Numbered from the stretch's first letter, positions 26,170 through 35,257 are shown. The stretch: DNA of 48,542 bases from Novosphingobium sp. AP12 (GCF_000281975.1 NZ_AKKE01000025.1:1-48542), one strand, 5' to 3'. Numbers and translations: made by a program. The notes: generated by a model from the letters alone, not told the origin.

Positions 26170-26786
26170 TGGGCGTCTTCTCACCGCGAGACGCGGCCGA
26201 CGTCGGACGTTTCGTTCGGGAGGAGGTGCTCGGGCTGGTCACGACGCATGACGAGCACGGATACATAGCGACGCCGCTTCCCTTGCTTGCCGAACTGGAC
26301 GAGCACGGCGCCGTGCGCGGCTTCGTCGGCCATTTCGCGCTCGCCAACCGCCACGTCGCACGCGCTCAGGCCGCGCCGCGTGCGCAGGTGACGTTCCTGG
26401 GGCCGCACGGCTACATCTCGCCCGGCATGGTGTCCGCTCCGGGCTGGGGGCCGACCTGGAACTATCGCTTCGCCCAGTTCGAGGTGGAACTGGAATTCGA
26501 ACCGGCGCGAGGGGGCGAGGCGATCGTCGAACTGGTCACCGCCATGGAAGGGGAGGGCACCGGCGCCTGGACCGTCGCGCGGATGGGCGAGCGTTTCGAG
26601 GTGCTGGCAAAGCACGTCATCGCCTTCCGGGCTTCGGTGACGGGGGCGACCGCCCAGTTCAAGCTCGGCCAGGACGAAACCCCCCAGACCTTCGCCGAGA
26701 TCCTCGATGCGCTCGGCGAAGCGCCGCTGGCGCGGGCGATGCGCGACCAGCGCGATGTCGGGGCGAGCGCCATCCCGTCCCTGTAG
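26169..26786 (+). CDS. PaiB-like FMN-binding split-barrel protein
   Basis: A 205-residue protein of the PaiB family. The order ATPLPLL, GHFALANRHV, PHGYISPGMV and the late LAKHVIAFRASV, FKLGQDE is the family pattern; the split barrel binds FMN in relatives. PaiB of Bacillus was described as a negative regulator of protease and sporulation genes, but many family members are simply FMN-binding proteins near catabolic genes. The ATG overlaps the amidohydrolase stop by one base (TGATG), so the two are translated together. Length is normal. A flavin-dependent step in the same pathway, or a redox-sensing role, are both possible. Confidence 0.85.
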   Translation: MGVFSPRDAADVGRFVREEVLGLVTTHDEHGYIATPLPLLAELDEHGAVRGFVGHFALANRHVARAQAAPRAQVTFLGPHGYISPGMVSAPGWGPTWNYRFAQFEVELEFEPARGGEAIVELVTAMEGEGTGAWTVARMGERFEVLAKHVIAFRASVTGATAQFKLGQDETPQTFAEILDALGEAPLARAMRDQRDVGASAIPSL

Positions 26787-27114
26787 GCTCGCCTATCTGC
26801 GTCGTATCGATTGATCCCGCTAAAGCCACTGCAGCACCTGCGCCCCGCCCGCACGGCGTAGGTCGAGCTTGAACGGGCGCGCGCGATCCTGATGAGCGCG
26901 TCGATCCAAAGAGCAGCTTGGGCGCGGCCAAGTACATCTATCTTGAGGTCGTAAGTCTATCTTTTAGGTTGAGATTGCGAGGCTTACCGGCCTCTGGCCG
27001 AGGCGACAGCGCCAGGTTCTTGCATCTGTTCCAACGGGCGACCGAACACGCATGTCCATCATCATGGCGGGCCGGCGAGGATCGGTCGTGCCCATTATAA
27101 AATTCAGGGATTTC
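26787..27114. other. 328-bp leader region before the second TonB receptor
   Basis: No gene is supported. The longer receptor frame beginning at 27052 has no Shine-Dalgarno. A TATAAAA stretch at about 27096 might be a promoter -10, but no matching -35 is clear. CAGGGA just before 27115 is the likely ribosome site. Confidence 0.45.
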
Positions 27115-29916
27115 ATGAGATCGATCAGGTTGGCGGACCGTCGTTGTTCGTTTCTATTGCGTGCAGGCTATCTGACCATTTCCCTCATCGCGCTCGCGCC
27201 GGACGGCGTCGCTATGGCACAAGAGGTTGCGCCGCCCGAAGGCCAGGACGGCGACATCGTCGTCACGGGCATCCGCCAATCGCTCGAACGCGCCGCGGAC
27301 GTGAAGCGGGAGGCGACGCAGGTCGTCGATTCCATCGTCGCCACCGACATCGGCAAGCTGCCTGACCCGACGGTGGCCGCCGCCCTCCAGCGCGTGCCCG
27401 GCATCCAGGTCCAGAACGACCGCAACAACGAGCTGTCGAGCGTGCGCATCCGCGGGCTGACCGATATCCTGACCACCGTGAACGGGCGCGAGGTCATCAC
27501 CACGACGGGCCGCAACTTCGACCTCCAGGACGTCCCCGCCGAGGCCCTGTCGCGCATCGATGCGTACAAGTCGCAGACGGTGGACCAGATCGAGGGCGGC
27601 GTCGCGGGCGCGATCGACCTGCGCCTCAATCGTCCGTTCGACTTCCGCGATCCGGTGCTGGTGTTCACCGCAAGGCAGAACTACGCGGTCAACGCCTCGG
27701 CCGGAAACCCGGCGCTCGGCGCGCTCGCCGCGTTCCGGACGGATACGCCCGCGGGCGAGATCGGCCTGCTGGTCAACGGCACTTACTCCCGGTCCGACAC
27801 GATCCGCGGCGCCAGCAACATGACGGAGCGCCGTTCATCAGGGACGGCTCCGCTGAACACGCCGGGCTACCTGATCCCGCAGGTGGTCCAGAACATGCCC
27901 GATGTCGGCCGGGTCGACCGCGCGCAGGTGAACGCCTCGTTCCAGTGGCAGGCGGCCCCCTCGCTCCAGGTCTATGTCGACGGGCTCTACACCTACTTCC
28001 GCAGCACCACCGGCTTCGCCGGTTTCAACGTGCAGCCGTTCACCAACGGCACCAGCATCTCCGAGATCACCCCGGACGACTACTGCTTCGACGCGCGGGT
28101 GAACGCGGCCGGCACCAACCCAACGCTCGTCAACAATGCCGACGGCACCCAGTCGCTCCAGCCGTTCACCGTCCAGCGCATGTGCAACATCAAGAGCGCG
28201 CGCTTCAACAACGTGGTCATCAACCAGAACTCGTCGTCGAACCGCCTGACGCAGCGCAACAAGATGATCGCGGGCGGCCTGAACTTCGAGCAGGACCGCA
28301 TCAAGGCCGTCCTCGACGTCTCCTACCAGACCTCGCGCGCTTTCACCGAGAACTTCAACGCCGAAGTCGGGCAGCGTGTTTCCTCGGCCTTCGTCGAGAC
28401 CGACATCGACAACGGGCCTACGGTGACGGTCGATCCGTCGATCCCGCTGAGCGCGACCAACCTGTCGCTGCGCAATTCGATCAACCAGAACTTCACGCTC
28501 GGCAAGGGGCAGCTGTTCCAGGCGAAGGTCGACGGCGAATACGAGGTCGGTGGCCTCCTTTCCAAGCTACGGGTCGGCCTGCGCTACGCCAGCCGCGAGG
28601 CGCGGCTGCAGAACGTCCAGCAGACCAATACGGTGCAGTCGATCGGCTTCGGCAACATCGGCACTGCGACGGAGTCCACCGCGCGGCTCGTGTCCTCGCT
28701 CCCGCTTTCGCCGGACTTCATAAGCATCATCGGAGAGGCGCCGCGCCTCAACGGCGGCGTACCGTTCCTGGGCGTCAACCCGGCATACCTGCGCTCCGAG
28801 CGCGGCCGCAACGAACTGCGCGCGCTGTTCAAACTGCCGCTGCGCCAGCCGGACTACGATCCGACCAAGGAGTTCAACGCCAAGGAAGCGACCTACGCCG
28901 GATACGTGGAGGGCGGCTACGAGATTCCGCTGGGCTCCCTCACGCTGGACGGCGTAGCGGGCGCGCGCGTGGTCAAGACCGACCGCACGATCTCGGGCTA
29001 CGAACGCACCGGCACGACGTATGGCCTGGTCACGGCCAAGACCTCGGATGTCGACGTGCTGCCGGCCTTCACCGCGCGGTTGCAGTTCCCCGGCTCGTTC
29101 CAGACGCGCTTCAACTACTCGCGTTCGATCCGGCGCCCGGATTTCGCCTCGCTGAGCCCGACGGAGTCGCTGACGCTGGTGGGTAACGTGTTCCTGCTGA
29201 ACAGCGGCCAGCGCGGCAATCCCGACCTCAAGCCGCAGAAGTCCGACAGCTTCGACGTGACGGCCGAATATTATTTCCACAGCGGCTACGTGGCGGTGAC
29301 GGGCTACTACCGCTCGATCAAGAACCGCGTGGTGACGTCGAGCACGCAGGAGACGATCGACGGCCTGAACTACCTGATATCGAGCCCGCGCAACGTCGGC
29401 TCGGTCGACCTCAAGGGCGTGGAAGTCAGCGGTCAGTATTTCTTCGACTTCCTGCCCGGCGCGGTTTCCGGCTTCGGCGTGCAGGGCGCCTTCACGCTCG
29501 CCCAGTCCAAGATCAAGGGGGACGACCCGCTGGCCGGGAACCCGCTGGTCGGCGTCTCGAAGTACAACTACACGGCGGGCCTCCTCTACGACAAGTCGGG
29601 GCTGAGCGGACGCCTGATCTGGACCTCGCGTTCGAAGTACATCGACGCGGACAACACCGGAGGCATCCAGTTGCGCCCGTTCGATGCGCACCGTGTCAAC
29701 GAAGCCTACGTGCCCGTGCTGCTGTCCTATGCCCGGCCGGCGGGGCGCCTCGACTTCAGCATCGGCTATGACTTCACCGAGGCATTCCGGCTCGATGTCG
29801 GAGGGACCAACATCCTGCACAACCGCACCTCGATCTACCGCGGCTCGGAGCGCATCAATTTTTCGTTGCTCGAAGACGAGACGGTCTACACCATCGGCGC
29901 GCGCGTGAAGTTCTGA
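27115..29916 (+). CDS. TonB-dependent receptor of the sulfatase locus
   Basis: A 933-residue receptor of the large type common in Caulobacter and sphingomonads. After a signal peptide ending near AMAQE comes the TonB box region DIVVTGIRQSLERA, then VDSIVATDIGKLPDPTVAAAL, the plug signature of this group. The beta barrel ends IGARVKF. I chose ATG 27115, which has AGGGA upstream and opens a clean signal peptide (RRCSFLLRAGYLTISLIAL); the frame extends 21 codons upstream. It is followed after 31 nt by two sulfatases, so sulfated glycans or other sulfate esters are the likely cargo. Confidence 0.92.
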   Translation: MRSIRLADRRCSFLLRAGYLTISLIALAPDGVAMAQEVAPPEGQDGDIVVTGIRQSLERAADVKREATQVVDSIVATDIGKLPDPTVAAALQRVPGIQVQNDRNNELSSVRIRGLTDILTTVNGREVITTTGRNFDLQDVPAEALSRIDAYKSQTVDQIEGGVAGAIDLRLNRPFDFRDPVLVFTARQNYAVNASAGNPALGALAAFRTDTPAGEIGLLVNGTYSRSDTIRGASNMTERRSSGTAPLNTPGYLIPQVVQNMPDVGRVDRAQVNASFQWQAAPSLQVYVDGLYTYFRSTTGFAGFNVQPFTNGTSISEITPDDYCFDARVNAAGTNPTLVNNADGTQSLQPFTVQRMCNIKSARFNNVVINQNSSSNRLTQRNKMIAGGLNFEQDRIKAVLDVSYQTSRAFTENFNAEVGQRVSSAFVETDIDNGPTVTVDPSIPLSATNLSLRNSINQNFTLGKGQLFQAKVDGEYEVGGLLSKLRVGLRYASREARLQNVQQTNTVQSIGFGNIGTATESTARLVSSLPLSPDFISIIGEAPRLNGGVPFLGVNPAYLRSERGRNELRALFKLPLRQPDYDPTKEFNAKEATYAGYVEGGYEIPLGSLTLDGVAGARVVKTDRTISGYERTGTTYGLVTAKTSDVDVLPAFTARLQFPGSFQTRFNYSRSIRRPDFASLSPTESLTLVGNVFLLNSGQRGNPDLKPQKSDSFDVTAEYYFHSGYVAVTGYYRSIKNRVVTSSTQETIDGLNYLISSPRNVGSVDLKGVEVSGQYFFDFLPGAVSGFGVQGAFTLAQSKIKGDDPLAGNPLVGVSKYNYTAGLLYDKSGLSGRLIWTSRSKYIDADNTGGIQLRPFDAHRVNEAYVPVLLSYARPAGRLDFSIGYDFTEAFRLDVGGTNILHNRTSIYRGSERINFSLLEDETVYTIGARVKF

Positions 29917-29947
29917 TGACAGGCACAATTTCTCGAGGATTTTCAAA

Positions 29948-31393
29948 ATGACCAAACGCGAGAAGCCGGGCCTGGGCAGGGTCAGCCGCCGCGCCCTCGT
30001 GGCGGCGGCGCTGGCGCTGGTGGCGATGCCCGCGTGGGCGCAGGATCGCTCCGCCCCTGCGCAGAAGCCCGATATCGTCGTGTTCCTGGCCGACGACCTT
30101 GGCTATCTCGACGTGACGCCCGATGGCGACCGCGATGCGCGCACGCCCAATCTGGCGCGGCTGGCGGCGGAGGGCATCGCGTTCGACCGCGCCTTCGTGG
30201 CCTCGCCCGCCTGCGCGCCAAGCCGCGCGGCGCTGCTGACCGGCATGATGCCGGCACGCAACCGGGCGGAGGCCAACCATGAACGGCCCGATCCCGCGAT
30301 CCGCAAGCTGCCGTCCTACCTCCAGTCGCAGGGATACGAGGTCGTCGCCTTCGGCAAGGTCGCGCATTACGAGCATACCGGGTTCTACGGCTTCGATTCC
30401 TACGCGCACGACACGTTCCACGACGACGCGGCGATTCCCGATGCCATCAAGTGGCTGAAGGCTCGCAAGGAAAAGGGGAAGGACAAGGAGCGAAAGCCGC
30501 TCGCGCTGTTCGTGGGCAGCAACTGGCCGCACGTTCCCTGGCCGGAATCGACCGATGGCTTCCAGCCCCAGGCTTTGGCGCTGCCGGCCAAGACGATCGA
30601 CACGCCCGAAACGCGCCTCGCGCGGGCGCGCTACTACGCGGCAATTGCGCGGATGGACGAGGAACTGGGCGACGTGATGGCGGCGACCGACGCCGTGCTG
30701 GGGCCGGACAGCCTCATCCTGTTCTCTTCCGATCACGGCGCGCAGTGGCCCTTCGGCAAGTGGAACCTCTACGACACCGGCACGCGCACGCCGCTGATCG
30801 TGCGCTGGCGCGGCCAGACTGCTCCGGGGACGCGCACCGACGCGATGGTCAGCTGGGTGGACATCCTGCCGACCCTGACCGAAGTGGCGGGCGGAACCGC
30901 GCCGACCGGCATCGACGGGCGCTCCTTCGCCGCCGCCCTGCGTCCGGGCGGGCACTTCGCCGGGCGCTCCGAGATTTTCACCACGCACAACAACGACGGC
31001 GACTTCAATGTCTTTCCGGGCCGCGCAATCCGCACGGCGCGCTGGAAATTCATCGAGAACCTCCACCCGGAATACTTCTACACCACGCATATCGACCAGA
31101 ACGCCGCGCTCGGCGGCGACGCCTATTTCTCCGCATGGCGCCGCGCGGCGGAGAAGGACCTAGCGGCGAAACAGATCGTCGATGCCTATTACCGGCGGCC
31201 TGCCGAGGAACTCTACGACCTTTCGGCAGACCCGAACGAGACGAACAATCTGGCGGCCGATCCCCGGCAGGCCGCAACGCTTCGCAAGCTGCGCTCGCGG
31301 CTCGAGACATGGCGCCGGGAGCAGGGCGACGACCGCCCGGTGAAGGGCAAGCCGCATCTCAATGCCGATCCCAAGGCGGCGACCGGCGGATGA
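29948..31393 (+). CDS. exported sulfatase (formylglycine-dependent, CxPxR type)
   Basis: A 481-residue type I sulfatase. An N-terminal Tat/Sec-like signal (VSRRALVAAALALVAMPAWA) indicates export. The metal-binding DIVVFLADDLG precedes the modification motif CAPSRAALLTG with Cys89, which must be converted to formylglycine by an FGE that is not in this window. Later ligands include FSSDHGAQWPFGKWNLYDTG. The C-terminal LYDLSADPNETNNLA is a family hallmark. It cleaves sulfate esters, probably in the periplasm, on material brought in by the upstream TonB receptor. The gene overlaps the next sulfatase by ATGA, so the pair is coupled. The exact substrate (sugar, sterol, choline) cannot be read. Confidence 0.92.
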   Translation: MTKREKPGLGRVSRRALVAAALALVAMPAWAQDRSAPAQKPDIVVFLADDLGYLDVTPDGDRDARTPNLARLAAEGIAFDRAFVASPACAPSRAALLTGMMPARNRAEANHERPDPAIRKLPSYLQSQGYEVVAFGKVAHYEHTGFYGFDSYAHDTFHDDAAIPDAIKWLKARKEKGKDKERKPLALFVGSNWPHVPWPESTDGFQPQALALPAKTIDTPETRLARARYYAAIARMDEELGDVMAATDAVLGPDSLILFSSDHGAQWPFGKWNLYDTGTRTPLIVRWRGQTAPGTRTDAMVSWVDILPTLTEVAGGTAPTGIDGRSFAAALRPGGHFAGRSEIFTTHNNDGDFNVFPGRAIRTARWKFIENLHPEYFYTTHIDQNAALGGDAYFSAWRRAAEKDLAAKQIVDAYYRRPAEELYDLSADPNETNNLAADPRQAATLRKLRSRLETWRREQGDDRPVKGKPHLNADPKAATGG

Positions 31394-32931
31394 GGGCGAT
31401 AAAGATCCGCCGCCTCGCCGCATCGCTGCTGGCGCTGACCATGCTTGCCGGAGCGCCGCCGCTTTCCGCTCGGCAGTCGCAGCCGCTGGGCGAGGCTCCG
31501 ACCCGGCCCAACGTCCTGCTCATCATGATCGATGACCTCAAGCCCGCGATCCACGGCTACGGGGATGCCACCGCGATCACGCCCAACATAGACCGGCTGA
31601 TCGCGCGCGGGACGCGCTTCGACCTGGCCTATGCCAATCAGGCGGTCTGCGCGCCGAGCCGCATCAACCTGATGACCGGGGCGCGCTCGACGTCTTCGGG
31701 CATCTACGATTTCGGGATGAACCTGCGCGACTATATGCCCCGCGCGGTGACGCTGCCCCAGTACTTCATGGCCGCCGGCTACCGCGCCGAGAGCATGGGC
31801 AAGGTCTTCCACATCGGCCACGGCACCGTCGGCGATCCGCAGAGCTGGTCCGTACCGCCGCATAAGGACCATGTGATCGAGTACGTCTCGCCCGAGGCGA
31901 AGGCCGTCGGCCATACGCGCGAGGAGGCGCTGTTCAACGAATTCGAACTGCCGGACGAGGACGTCTGGGAGTTCTCGAAGACACTGCCCAAGGGCGTGGC
32001 GTGGGAGGACCCGGACGTTCCCGACGAAGCCTATGCCGATGGGCGCACGGCCGAATACGCGATCGGCCGCCTCGAGGCGTTGAAGGGCCGCGCCGCGCCG
32101 TTCTTCCTTGCCGTGGGCTTCGCGCGGCCGCACCTTCCGTTCTCGGTGCCGAAGAAGTACTGGAACCTCTACGATCCGGCGAAGCTGCCGATGCCCACGT
32201 TCGAACGCCTGCCGGACGGCGCGCCCGCTTTCGCGGGCAAGGTGGGCGGAGAGATCAACGCCTATACGCCGGTGCCGGAGAAGACTCCGGAGGCCCAGTA
32301 TCCCGATGTCCTCAAGCGCAAGCTGATCCACGGATACTACGCAGGCGTCAGCTACGTGGATGCGCAAATCGGCAAAGTACTCGACGAACTCGAACGCAGC
32401 GGTCAGGCGAAGAATACGATCGTCGTGCTGTGGGGCGATCATGGCTATCACCTCGGCGACCATGCGATTTGGACCAAGCACACCAATTTCGAGCAGGCGA
32501 CGCACCAGCCGCTGATCTTCGCTGGCCCGGGGATCGCGCAGGGCGCCGCAACCCGCCAACCCGCTGAGACGGTGGACATCTATCCCACCCTGGCGGCGCT
32601 GGCAGGCCTGGCGCCGCCCAAGGGTCCGCAGCCGATCGACGGCATCAGCCTAAAGCCGGTGCTGGAAAATTCCGGCACGCGCCTGCGCGGCTACGCCTAT
32701 CACTTCTACAACCGCCCCCACCGTTGGGGGCAGGCTATCCGCACGGAGCAGTACCGCCTCGTCCGCTGGACCCACGATCAGACAGGGGCGCGGGTCTACG
32801 AACTCTACGACCTGCTTGGCGACCCGGGAGAGACCCGCAACATCGCCGATGAGCAGCCGGCCACCGTGAAAAAGCTGGACGCGATTTTAGACAGACAACC
32901 ACATCCTAAGCCTTTGGCCAAACGCGGGTAG
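31390..32931 (+). CDS. exported sulfatase, iduronate-2-sulfatase-like
   Basis: A 513-residue sulfatase with a signal peptide (residues 1-28). NVLLIMIDDLKPAIHGYG and CAPSRINLMTG (Cys87 as formylglycine precursor) give the active site. FARPHLPFSVPKKYWNLY, LWGDHGYHLGDHAIWTKH and YDLLGDPGETRNIA match the iduronate-2-sulfatase-like branch, different from the neighbouring sulfatase. The ATG overlaps the stop of that gene by 4 nt. Two branch-distinct sulfatases in one operon suggest stepwise removal of sulfate groups from a single complex substrate. Nothing is missing from the core motifs. Confidence 0.92.
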   Translation: MRAIKIRRLAASLLALTMLAGAPPLSARQSQPLGEAPTRPNVLLIMIDDLKPAIHGYGDATAITPNIDRLIARGTRFDLAYANQAVCAPSRINLMTGARSTSSGIYDFGMNLRDYMPRAVTLPQYFMAAGYRAESMGKVFHIGHGTVGDPQSWSVPPHKDHVIEYVSPEAKAVGHTREEALFNEFELPDEDVWEFSKTLPKGVAWEDPDVPDEAYADGRTAEYAIGRLEALKGRAAPFFLAVGFARPHLPFSVPKKYWNLYDPAKLPMPTFERLPDGAPAFAGKVGGEINAYTPVPEKTPEAQYPDVLKRKLIHGYYAGVSYVDAQIGKVLDELERSGQAKNTIVVLWGDHGYHLGDHAIWTKHTNFEQATHQPLIFAGPGIAQGAATRQPAETVDIYPTLAALAGLAPPKGPQPIDGISLKPVLENSGTRLRGYAYHFYNRPHRWGQAIRTEQYRLVRWTHDQTGARVYELYDLLGDPGETRNIADEQPATVKKLDAILDRQPHPKPLAKRG

Positions 32932-32936
32932 ACGGG

Positions 32937-33081
32937 CGACTGTTCGGCACCACCATCGGGGGCGGGGTCAGTTGGCAGCGGCCGGTGGGCAAGCGCCATC
33001 CGGGAGCGCAACCGCTCCTCGATTGAAATCTACGATTACCGCCGCGTCGTCGCCGAGTTCGGCGTCACGTCGGCATTCTGA
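32937..33081 (+). pseudogene. C-terminal end of an outer-membrane beta-barrel protein
   Basis: One frame gives LFGTTIGGGVSWQRPVGKR and, after a frameshift near 33000, another gives NRSSIEIYDYRRVVAEFGVTSAF with a stop at 33079. Alternating hydrophobic residues and the terminal Phe mark an outer-membrane barrel end. The YDYRR..EFGVT pattern recalls DUF560/Slam-type barrels, a tentative match. All upstream parts are gone. Confidence 0.5.
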
Positions 33082-33093
33082 GGGGGGAGGTTT

Positions 33094-33216
33094 ATGACTT
33101 CGATGCGCATCGCACCACTTGCGGCGACGATTTGGTTGAGCGCCGCCGTCTTCAGCATCGCGGATCCGGCGGTTGGTAAGATGACCGGCGTGACCATTGG
33201 CAAAGAAGCGCACTGA
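33094..33216 (+). CDS. 40-residue secreted peptide or truncated secreted protein
   Basis: A short frame with a very strong ribosome site (GGGGGGAGG) ahead of ATG 33094. It encodes a classic signal peptide (MTSMRIAPLAATIWLSAAVFS), then only about 19 more residues ending TIGKEAH. It follows the barrel remnant by 12 nt. Most likely it is the start of a secreted protein gene cut short by deletion, since the rest of the expected protein is absent. Less likely it is a true small exported peptide. I do not recognise the mature part. Confidence 0.45.
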   Translation: MTSMRIAPLAATIWLSAAVFSIADPAVGKMTGVTIGKEAH

Positions 33217-33324
33217 AGTTCTCGGGCGGGTCGACTGTGCGAGGACAAGGGATCGTTCGATCTGGCCGGTCAGAGGGATGCCGCTTCAGTGGTCCGAAGC
33301 GATCCGTCCGCGACCTCCAGCGTC

Positions 33325-34605
33325 TCAGATGGCACGGGCCAGTTGCGGAGCCTGCGTTCGTGCGCCCAGGATGGCCACGGCCGCGACCAGCCCGAAGGTC
33401 CCTGCGATCATGAAGGCCGGGGTGTAGGTCCCGGCCCACTCGCGGATCGCACCAGCACCGAACGCAGCCGTAGCCGCTCCGAGCTGATGGCCGACCATGA
33501 TCCAGCCGAATACCACGGGCGCATCGCGCTCCCCGAAGTTGACGTTGGCGAGCTTGACCGTGGGCGGCACCGTCGCGATCCAGTCAAGGCCGTAGAAGAT
33601 GGCGAAGCCCAGCAGGCTGGAGGCGCTGAAGTCGAGGAAAGGCAGCGCCATCAGCGATAGGCCCCGCAGTCCGTAGTATACGAAAAGCAGCCTGCGCGGG
33701 TCGTAGCGGTCGGTCAACCAGCCTGACGCGGTGGTGCCGATCAGGTCGAAGAATCCCATCAGCGACAACAGGCCGGCCGCTTGGACGGGCGCGATGCCAT
33801 GGTCGCCGCAGAACGCGATCATGTGCGTGCCGATGAGGCCGTTGGTAGTCAGCCCGCAGACGAAGAACGTGCCGAACAGGAGCCAGAACACGGGCGCGCG
33901 GCTGGCGCGAAACAGCGCGGTGAAGGCCAGTCCTGCCGTGGCCGCCTGCTTGAGCGGGGGCGGGGGCGCGCTCTCGTGCGTCTCGCCGAAGCGGCGCACG
34001 CCCACGTCCTGCGGTCTCTCCGGCACGAACAGCAGCACCAGCGGGATCACACAGACGCTGGCGATCGAGACGGCCAATGCCACGGGGCGCCAGGCGCCGC
34101 CCTCGGCCAGCCAGGCGAGCACGGGCAGGAAGACGAGGGCGCCGGTCGCCGTGCTCGCGGTCAGCAGGCCCATGACGAGCCCCTGGCGCGTCGCGAACCA
34201 GCGATTGACGACTGCCGCTCCCAGCACCGAAGCCACCGCGCCGCTGCCGGTGCCGGACACCACGCCCCAGGTCAGCACGTAGTGCCAGGGCTCGGACATC
34301 CACAGGCTCGCGAAAGTTGCCGTCGACATCAGCACGAGACCGCCCAGCATCGTCCGCTTGATACCGATCGACAGCATCAGCGCGGCGGCGAAGGGCCCGA
34401 CCAGACCGTAGAGCAGGATGCCGATGGCGGCCGCGGCCGAGATAGTCGCGCGGTCCCAGCCGAAGTGCACTTCGAGCGGCAGCATCATCACGCCCGGCGC
34501 CGACCGCAGCCCTGCCGAGACCAGCAGGGCGACGAAGGTGACGGCCACGACGATGCCGGCATAGCCGCGCTGTCCGAGCGGCATGCGGGAGAGTATCGCG
34601 GTCAT
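33325..34605 (-). CDS. MFS transporter, monocarboxylate/oxalate-type
   Basis: A 426-residue inner-membrane protein with about twelve helices. The N-terminal VHFGWDRATISAAAAIGILLYG and the loop LSIGIKRTM fit the oxalate:formate antiporter/monocarboxylate branch of the major facilitator family. ASGWLTDRYDPRRLLFVYYG is the central MFS loop. The start ATG lies one base after the stop of the MarR gene, so they form an operon with the regulator first. This MarR-MFS arrangement is usual for inducible export or uptake of an organic acid or toxic aromatic. The direction of transport cannot be judged. Confidence 0.9.
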   Translation of the reverse strand: MTAILSRMPLGQRGYAGIVVAVTFVALLVSAGLRSAPGVMMLPLEVHFGWDRATISAAAAIGILLYGLVGPFAAALMLSIGIKRTMLGGLVLMSTATFASLWMSEPWHYVLTWGVVSGTGSGAVASVLGAAVVNRWFATRQGLVMGLLTASTATGALVFLPVLAWLAEGGAWRPVALAVSIASVCVIPLVLLFVPERPQDVGVRRFGETHESAPPPPLKQAATAGLAFTALFRASRAPVFWLLFGTFFVCGLTTNGLIGTHMIAFCGDHGIAPVQAAGLLSLMGFFDLIGTTASGWLTDRYDPRRLLFVYYGLRGLSLMALPFLDFSASSLLGFAIFYGLDWIATVPPTVKLANVNFGERDAPVVFGWIMVGHQLGAATAAFGAGAIREWAGTYTPAFMIAGTFGLVAAVAILGARTQAPQLARAI

Positions 34606-34606
34606 C

Positions 34607-35050
34607 TCAATGAATCTCCTGGCGGGCGATCTCGGTCACGGCGCGCAGCGTGGACTGCAGCGTCGCCCATTGTTCCGCGCCAAGCGCTGCGATGATGCGC
34701 GCCTGGACCTCGTGCCAGTCGTCCTCTGCCTCGTTCATCGCGGCGCGGCCGGCGGGGGTAAGCGAGGCGAGGCGGGCCTTGCCGGGTCCTTGCTCCACCG
34801 CGACCCAGCCCTTGGCCTCCAGCGGCGCCAGGCCGCGATAAAGCGTCGTGCGGTCCATGGCGAGTTGGTCTGCGAGCGGACTCAGCGCGACGGGCTCGCC
34901 TCGGCCCACATGACGCAGAATGGCGAACTGGGCGGTGCTGATCCCCCGCCCGGAGAGCGCGTCGTCATAAACTCGCGACACTGCGCGGGCGGCCTTGCGA
35001 AGCGCGGTGCAGGCGCAGGGGCCTTCGATCGAATCGTGATGCATATGCAT
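34607..35050 (-). CDS. MarR family transcriptional regulator of the MFS gene
   Basis: A 147-residue winged-helix regulator: ISTAQFAILRHVGRGEP, LADQLAMDRTTLYRGLAPLEAKGW and the wing VEQGPGKARLASLTPAG match MarR proteins. It opens with an unusual MHMHH. No Shine-Dalgarno is visible before ATG 35050, and a TGTATA box ends six bases upstream, so the mRNA may be leaderless. An imperfect palindrome overlaps this point and would let the protein repress itself and the coupled transporter. MarR proteins typically release DNA on binding a phenolic or acid ligand. A second in-frame ATG at 35044 is an alternative start. Confidence 0.9.
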   Translation of the reverse strand: MHMHHDSIEGPCACTALRKAARAVSRVYDDALSGRGISTAQFAILRHVGRGEPVALSPLADQLAMDRTTLYRGLAPLEAKGWVAVEQGPGKARLASLTPAGRAAMNEAEDDWHEVQARIIAALGAEQWATLQSTLRAVTEIARQEIH

Positions 35051-35051
35051 C

Positions 35052-35063
35052 GTGTATATACAT
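35052..35063. promoter_or_regulatory. candidate MarR operator / leaderless promoter -10 region
   Basis: GTGTATATACAT is a palindrome with one mismatch, directly upstream of the marR ATG. On the minus strand it contains TGTATA six bases before the start codon. It would suit an autorepressor site on a leaderless promoter. Confidence 0.45.
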
Positions 35064-35111
35064 CATGCGATGGCCGCAAGACCATCGGCGCCTTGTCCGC
35101 CGCCACCTAGC

Positions 35112-35180
35112 CCAGACAAATCGCCCGCCGTCGGCCGCGGCGATTGAACCGGTCATGTAGGCTTCCGCATCGGGCCGCCC
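35112..35180 (-). pseudogene. C-terminal scrap of a short-chain dehydrogenase
   Basis: The minus strand reads RPDAEAYMTGSIAAADGGRFVW. YMTGS followed by ADGGR is the last strand-turn of SDR enzymes (usual form Y-x-TG-x5-DGG). No cofactor-binding part lies upstream on that strand, and no stop follows in a typical place. Roughly 23 codons survive. Confidence 0.45.
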
Positions 35181-35257
35181 GGCGATCTGAGACCTTGGAG
35201 GCAACCGGGAGCTTGTGCTTGCCGCGCGCAGTCTGGCCATCTTTGGTCTCATGCTAC

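Noticed and set aside
28567..29955. 462-codon minus-strand frame opposite the second TonB receptor
   Set aside because: Antisense shadow of a receptor with conserved plug and barrel motifs.
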